From contig CADCSY010000082.1 of the NCBI GenBank assembly GCA_902805555.1, forward strand, positions 1 to 52,392: a stretch of 52,392 bases of DNA, in the 5' to 3' direction. Shown one piece after another: positions 49,144-52,392 of this stretch. Under the pieces are notes generated by a model that had not been told where the DNA came from, searched no databases, and was given only the letters and a program-made list of their open reading frames with translations. The first letter of the stretch is position 1. Each line of letters starts with the position of its first letter. The translations under genes and the position numbers were made by a program. This stretch comes from an uncultured Acidimicrobiales bacterium (GTDB taxonomy: Bacteria; Actinomycetota; Acidimicrobiia; Acidimicrobiales; CADCSY01).

Positions 49144-51089
49144 CAGGCCACCACCGAGCCGGTCACGTTGGCCCCGAGGTGGCCGTCTCTCGGGTCGTCG
49201 GGCTCGCCGTCACCCGCCTCGGCCACGTGGGCCAGCACCTCGGCGTAGCGGGGCTCGGACGCCATGAGGCCGGCGTGGGTCCCGTCGGCGACGATCCGCC
49301 CGCCCTCGAGCAGCAGCACCCGGTCGGCGAGGGCGATGGTCGAGAGCCGGTGGGCGATCACGATCGTCGTGCGATCGCCGAGCAGGTCGTGCAGGGCACG
49401 GTGGATGCGCTCCTCGACGTGCACGTCGATGGCGCTCGTGGCGTCGTCGAGGATCAGCACCTTCGGGTCGACGAGCAGGGTCCTGGCGATGGCGATGCGC
49501 TGGCGCTGGCCTCCGGACAGGGTGTAGCCCCGCTCACCGACCTCCGTGTCGTAGCCGAAGGGCAGTGCCCGGATGAAGCCGTCGGCGTCGGCGGCGACCG
49601 CAGCGGCGGTGACCTGGTCGTCGGAGGCGTCGGGCCGGCCGTACGCGATGTTGTCCCGCACGCTCGCCGAGAAGAGGAAGGGCTCGTCGAGCACCATCGC
49701 CACCTGAGCCCGCAGGCTGGCGAGCGTCAGGTCCCGGACGTCGTGGCCGTCGACGCGCACCGAACCGCCGTCGACGTCGTAGAAGCGGGTCAGCAGGCGG
49801 GCGAGGGTCGACTTCCCGTTGCCCGTCCGCCCCACAAGGGCCACCGTCTCGCCGGCGGCGACGTGCAGCTCGAGCCGGTCCAGGACGGGCGGGCCGTCCC
49901 CGTAGCCGAAGGTGACGTCCTCGAAGTCGATCGCACCTGCCGGGTCCACCAGGTCGACCGCGCCGGGTCGGTCGACGATGGCCGGCACCTCGTCGAGGAT
50001 CTCGAAGATGCGGCCGGCCGACGCCGCCGCCCGCTGGCTCAGCAGCATGAGGAACCCGAGCATCCGGAACGGCGCCTGGAGGAGCACCACGTAGGTGGAG
50101 AAGGCGACGATGGTCCCGATCGTGACCTGGCCGTCGATGGTGAGGATGCCGCCGTAGAGCAGCACGAAGGCCATGCCGAGGCGGGGGAGGTTCTCCATCA
50201 CCGGCGCGTACGCGGCTCGCACGTCGATCTGGCGCACCGCAGCCCAGCGCAGCCGGCGGGCGTTGCCGGCCAGCACTGCGATCTGGGGGGCCTCGGCGGC
50301 GAAGGACTTCACGACCCGGGCCCCCGTGACGTTCTCCTCGACGGTGGTGGCGACGTCGGCCGTGCGCGACTGCACGATCCACGAGATCGGGAACATCAGG
50401 TCGCGCATCCGGACGCCGACCAGGTAGACGAAGGGCAGGGGGAGCAGCGCGACGACCGCCAGCGGCACGTGGACCGCCAGCATCAGGCCGAAGGCGAACA
50501 CGAAGCTCACGACCTGCAGCACCATGAGCGGGGCGAACGTGAGGAACATCTGGACGGATCGGATGTCGGAGTTCGCCCGGGAGATCAGCTGGCCCGACTG
50601 GACGCGGTCGAAGAACGAGAAGGAGAGCTGGCTCAGCTTGGTGAACATGTTGAGCCGGAGGTCGAACTCGAGGTCGTAGGCGATCCGGTAGAGGTGGTAG
50701 CGGTAGGCGTAGGTGAAGGCGCCCCGCACCGCCGCCAGCCCGAGGAGCGCCCAGACGAAGGGCATGAGGTCTGCGTCGCCCTCCTGCAAGGCGTCGTCGA
50801 TGCCCGCCATCAGCACCCGGGGCACCGCCACCTGGGCCAGCATGGCGACGAGCGCAGCGACCATCGACAGCGCGAAGACGCCCTTGCGGGCGGCCAGGAG
50901 CGGGCGCATGCGGGCCAGCCAGCCGACTGCCGGGTCGGTGCCGATGGTCCCCTTCGGCGGACCGTGCCGGGGGACGACACCGATTGGCTCGTAGGGCGAG
51001 CGCGCCACGTGGTGCCGGTCCCGGCCGGCGTCGCCCGGCCTCCCGCCCCCGGCCAGGCTGCCCAGGTCGCGCTCGACGGTCGAGGTCAA
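49143..51089 (-). CDS. ABC exporter subunit 1 (degenerate ATP site)
   Basis: A 648-residue half-transporter. After about 65 hydrophilic residues come six membrane helices (about 72-345) and the nucleotide-binding domain (about 385-625). Walker A is GRTGNGKST (420-428), the signature is canonical LSGGQRQ (524-530), but Walker B ends ILDDATS, with Asp549 in place of the catalytic Glu, and the Q-loop reads VLDEPFLFS without Gln. This is the degenerate partner of a heterodimeric exporter, like TM287 or BmrC. TTG 51089 overlaps the MarR stop (TTGA) and has GGGAG before it, so it is coupled to the regulator. Confidence 0.9.
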   Translation of the reverse strand: MTSTVERDLGSLAGGGRPGDAGRDRHHVARSPYEPIGVVPRHGPPKGTIGTDPAVGWLARMRPLLAARKGVFALSMVAALVAMLAQVAVPRVLMAGIDDALQEGDADLMPFVWALLGLAAVRGAFTYAYRYHLYRIAYDLEFDLRLNMFTKLSQLSFSFFDRVQSGQLISRANSDIRSVQMFLTFAPLMVLQVVSFVFAFGLMLAVHVPLAVVALLPLPFVYLVGVRMRDLMFPISWIVQSRTADVATTVEENVTGARVVKSFAAEAPQIAVLAGNARRLRWAAVRQIDVRAAYAPVMENLPRLGMAFVLLYGGILTIDGQVTIGTIVAFSTYVVLLQAPFRMLGFLMLLSQRAAASAGRIFEILDEVPAIVDRPGAVDLVDPAGAIDFEDVTFGYGDGPPVLDRLELHVAAGETVALVGRTGNGKSTLARLLTRFYDVDGGSVRVDGHDVRDLTLASLRAQVAMVLDEPFLFSASVRDNIAYGRPDASDDQVTAAAVAADADGFIRALPFGYDTEVGERGYTLSGGQRQRIAIARTLLVDPKVLILDDATSAIDVHVEERIHRALHDLLGDRTTIVIAHRLSTIALADRVLLLEGGRIVADGTHAGLMASEPRYAEVLAHVAEAGDGEPDDPRDGHLGANVTGSVVA

Positions 51090-51526
51090 CGTGCTCCCAC
51101 CCGGGCCTCCCGGGCGGCGTCGAGCGCCCTGGCCCACAGCGCCAGGCCGGACGCCGCCCGCTGCGAGAGCCCGGGTGGGAGCTGGTCGAGCATGCCGAGC
51201 AACCTGGCCTCGACCGCTCCGTCGGCGGCAGCCAGCGCGGCACGCCCCCCGTCGGTGAGGACGTGGCTGACCCGTCGCCGGTCGTCGGGGTCGGGACGCC
51301 GCTCGACCCAGCCTCGCTCCACGAGGCCGTCGACCACGGCAGTGACGTGCGGTCGGCTGACGGCGAGGTGGTCGGCGAGGGCGGTGGCGGCCGCCGAGCC
51401 CTCGTCGAGCAGCGACAGGACCCGGTACTGCGGCAGGGACAGCCCGAGCTCCACCAGCGACCGTTCGGTCACCCGTGCCAGCCGGGCCGCGACCCGCCCG
51501 AGCCCGGCGGTGGATGGTTCCGACAT
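51086..51526 (-). CDS. MarR-family transcriptional regulator
   Basis: A 146-residue winged-helix regulator. The DNA-binding core is SLPQYRVLSLLDEGS, ATALADHLAVSRPHVTAVVDGLVERGWVERRPDPDDRR (wing) with the family's usual DxRR end. A helix at each end makes the dimer. ATG 51526 (or ATG 51535) lies inside the perfect palindrome at 51514-51535, and CACAAT, a -10-like hexamer, is seven bases upstream, so the mRNA is probably leaderless. The stop codon overlaps the next gene's TTG start. It most likely represses itself and the exporter and releases on ligand binding. Confidence 0.93.
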   Translation of the reverse strand: MSEPSTAGLGRVAARLARVTERSLVELGLSLPQYRVLSLLDEGSAAATALADHLAVSRPHVTAVVDGLVERGWVERRPDPDDRRRVSHVLTDGGRAALAAADGAVEARLLGMLDQLPPGLSQRAASGLALWARALDAAREARVGAR

Positions 51527-51535
51527 TGGAACCAT
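51514..51535. promoter_or_regulatory. MarR operator palindrome ATGGTTCC-N6-GGAACCAT
   Basis: The eight-base arms are perfect complements around GACATT. It covers the -10, the likely transcription start and the start codon of the MarR gene, an ideal place for autorepression. Confidence 0.75.
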
Positions 51536-51630
51536 TGTGCCGGGCGAACGACCGTTCCACACCGGCCTGCCGGTCCCGTCAGGAGCTCGCGCCGGAGCGC
51601 GGCCCCTGCCGGGATCGGGCAGGCGGCGCG

Positions 51631-52392
51631 TCAGCCCCTCGCTGGCGGCGGGTAGTCCGGGTGCTCCTCGCCCGGGGGGAGCTGGTCGTAGTTCGTCACG
51701 GTCCCCTCCTCGTCGAAGAAGCCCATGTCCTCCTCCGGCCAATCGCCTGGGAGGAACCGTTGACCCCCGTCGATGAACCGCTTCATCCCGGTGCCGGCGT
51801 TGCCGGTCTCGTCCTCACCGGGCTCTTCCGGGTCCCACCAGAAGGCCCCGGCGTCGTCGGTGCCGTTGTAGTCGTCCCGACCCCAGAGGTCGTCGCTCCA
51901 GCCGACGCTGCTGTAGGTGAGTCCCGGTGGCTTGCGGGGGTAGCGCTGGAACAGACCGTCCCGGAAGGACTCCGGGGTGAGCTCGGGCCCGGCGAGGTGG
52001 ATGCCGAGCATGAGCTGGGCAGGGCCGGGCAGGATCACCCCGCTGGTGTTCGTGGGGGGCGGCTTGCCGAAGTACCACTCGTAGACGAAGTAGGAGTCGC
52101 CCAGCGTGTTGTCTGTGGACGTCGACGGGAGCGAGATCCCGATGGCGTTGCGCCACTGCTGCTGGTCGAAGGTGCGCCCGAAGATGTTCGTGTCGGCCAG
52201 CACCGACGGTCCGACCACCCACTCCGGGAAGTAGCCCTGCTTGGTGGCCTCCTCGGTGATGTTCTTCGGCACGATCGGGTCGACGCTGAGGATCACCGTC
52301 GTGACGCCGGCGTCCCGCATCCGGGCGATCACCGTCGTGGCCGTCTCCTGGCCCTTGCCAGGGTCGAACAGGTAGGTGGCTCGGGTCTCGAT
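51631..52392 (-). CDS. ABC solute-binding protein, 3' part only
   Basis: The last 253 residues of a gene that begins beyond the right edge of the window. The first visible part, TYLFDPGKGQETATTVIARMRDAG and TVILSVDPIVPKNITEEATKQGYFPEW, is the Rossmann-like lobe of type I periplasmic binding proteins (branched-chain amino-acid-binding or similar, Peripla_BP_6). The rest contains aromatic and acidic stretches (YVYEWYF-like, WSDDLWGRDDYNGTDD) and a Pro-rich end. The mature protein would be an exported lipoprotein, but its signal is outside the window. No permease or ATPase genes are in view, so the substrate is unknown. Confidence 0.75.
   Translation of the reverse strand: METRATYLFDPGKGQETATTVIARMRDAGVTTVILSVDPIVPKNITEEATKQGYFPEWVVGPSVLADTNIFGRTFDQQQWRNAIGISLPSTSTDNTLGDSYFVYEWYFGKPPPTNTSGVILPGPAQLMLGIHLAGPELTPESFRDGLFQRYPRKPPGLTYSSVGWSDDLWGRDDYNGTDDAGAFWWDPEEPGEDETGNAGTGMKRFIDGGQRFLPGDWPEEDMGFFDEEGTVTNYDQLPPGEEHPDYPPPARG

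Overview
The window is very GC-rich, densely packed bacterial chromosome, most likely from an actinomycete of the Acidimicrobiia type. The gene set supports Actinomycetota: a WhiB regulator, a PknB-like kinase, an F420 gene (cofC), an HU protein with a lysine-rich tail, an AdaA-AlkA fusion followed by ogt, a DUF-type SCO6745 protein, and many genes whose -10 hexamer lies only 5-9 bases before the start codon (leaderless transcripts). The class-level placement is inference. I see no phage, insertion sequence, CRISPR array or plasmid feature; it reads as core and soft-core chromosome.

Layout. 1-7.2 kb: the 3' end of a tRNA, a GAF protein, a STAS protein, an EamA transporter, a divergent ornithine-decarboxylase-type enzyme, a large membrane PAS-GGDEF-EAL protein, an inverted scrap of a second EAL domain, and tRNA-Glu(CTC). 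7.4-20 kb: an acyl-CoA dehydrogenase, a collagen-like protein, PPK2, the coupled alkylation-repair pair adaA-alkA/ogt, DedA, a Ser/Thr kinase, WhiB divergent from a DinG-like helicase, and PhoH. 20-26.7 kb: 1-Cys peroxiredoxin, Lgt, an MFS transporter, a HIT protein, a broken acetyltransferase gene, two bPH2 membrane proteins, a one-helix peptide and Hsp20. 27-33 kb: HU, then PIG-L deacetylase/cofC divergent from gpsA and a glycosidase-like protein; the order hup...cofC-gpsA recalls the hupB-fbiD-gpdA2 neighbourhood of mycobacteria. 33-41 kb: small and housekeeping genes, including GYD, selD, rnhB, a histidine phosphatase, a second acyl-CoA dehydrogenase with a palindromic operator, an SCO6745 protein and a DDAH-like hydrolase. 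41.6-52.4 kb: an AI-2E-type permease with an in-frame 27-bp repeat, a NifU-N-like protein, a GNAT-acyl-CoA-synthetase fusion with a damaged synthetase half, a B12-binding CarH-like regulator with a palindrome on its own -10, a MarR-controlled heterodimeric ABC exporter, and the 3' part of a solute-binding protein gene.

The most interesting points are the leaderless-promoter grammar; the cytoplasm-looking protein with 85 uninterrupted Gly-X-Y triplets; the B12 regulator carrying the photoreceptor motif W-x9-EH at almost the same residue numbers as CarH; the MarR palindrome sitting exactly on its own start codon in front of an asymmetric exporter pair; the loss of the catalytic-histidine segment in the GNAT-ACD fusion; and two gene relics (an inverted EAL fragment and a deleted GNAT gene).

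Start codons were chosen from ribosome binding sites or from -10 spacing. Functions come from motifs read by eye and from family knowledge; no database search was possible.
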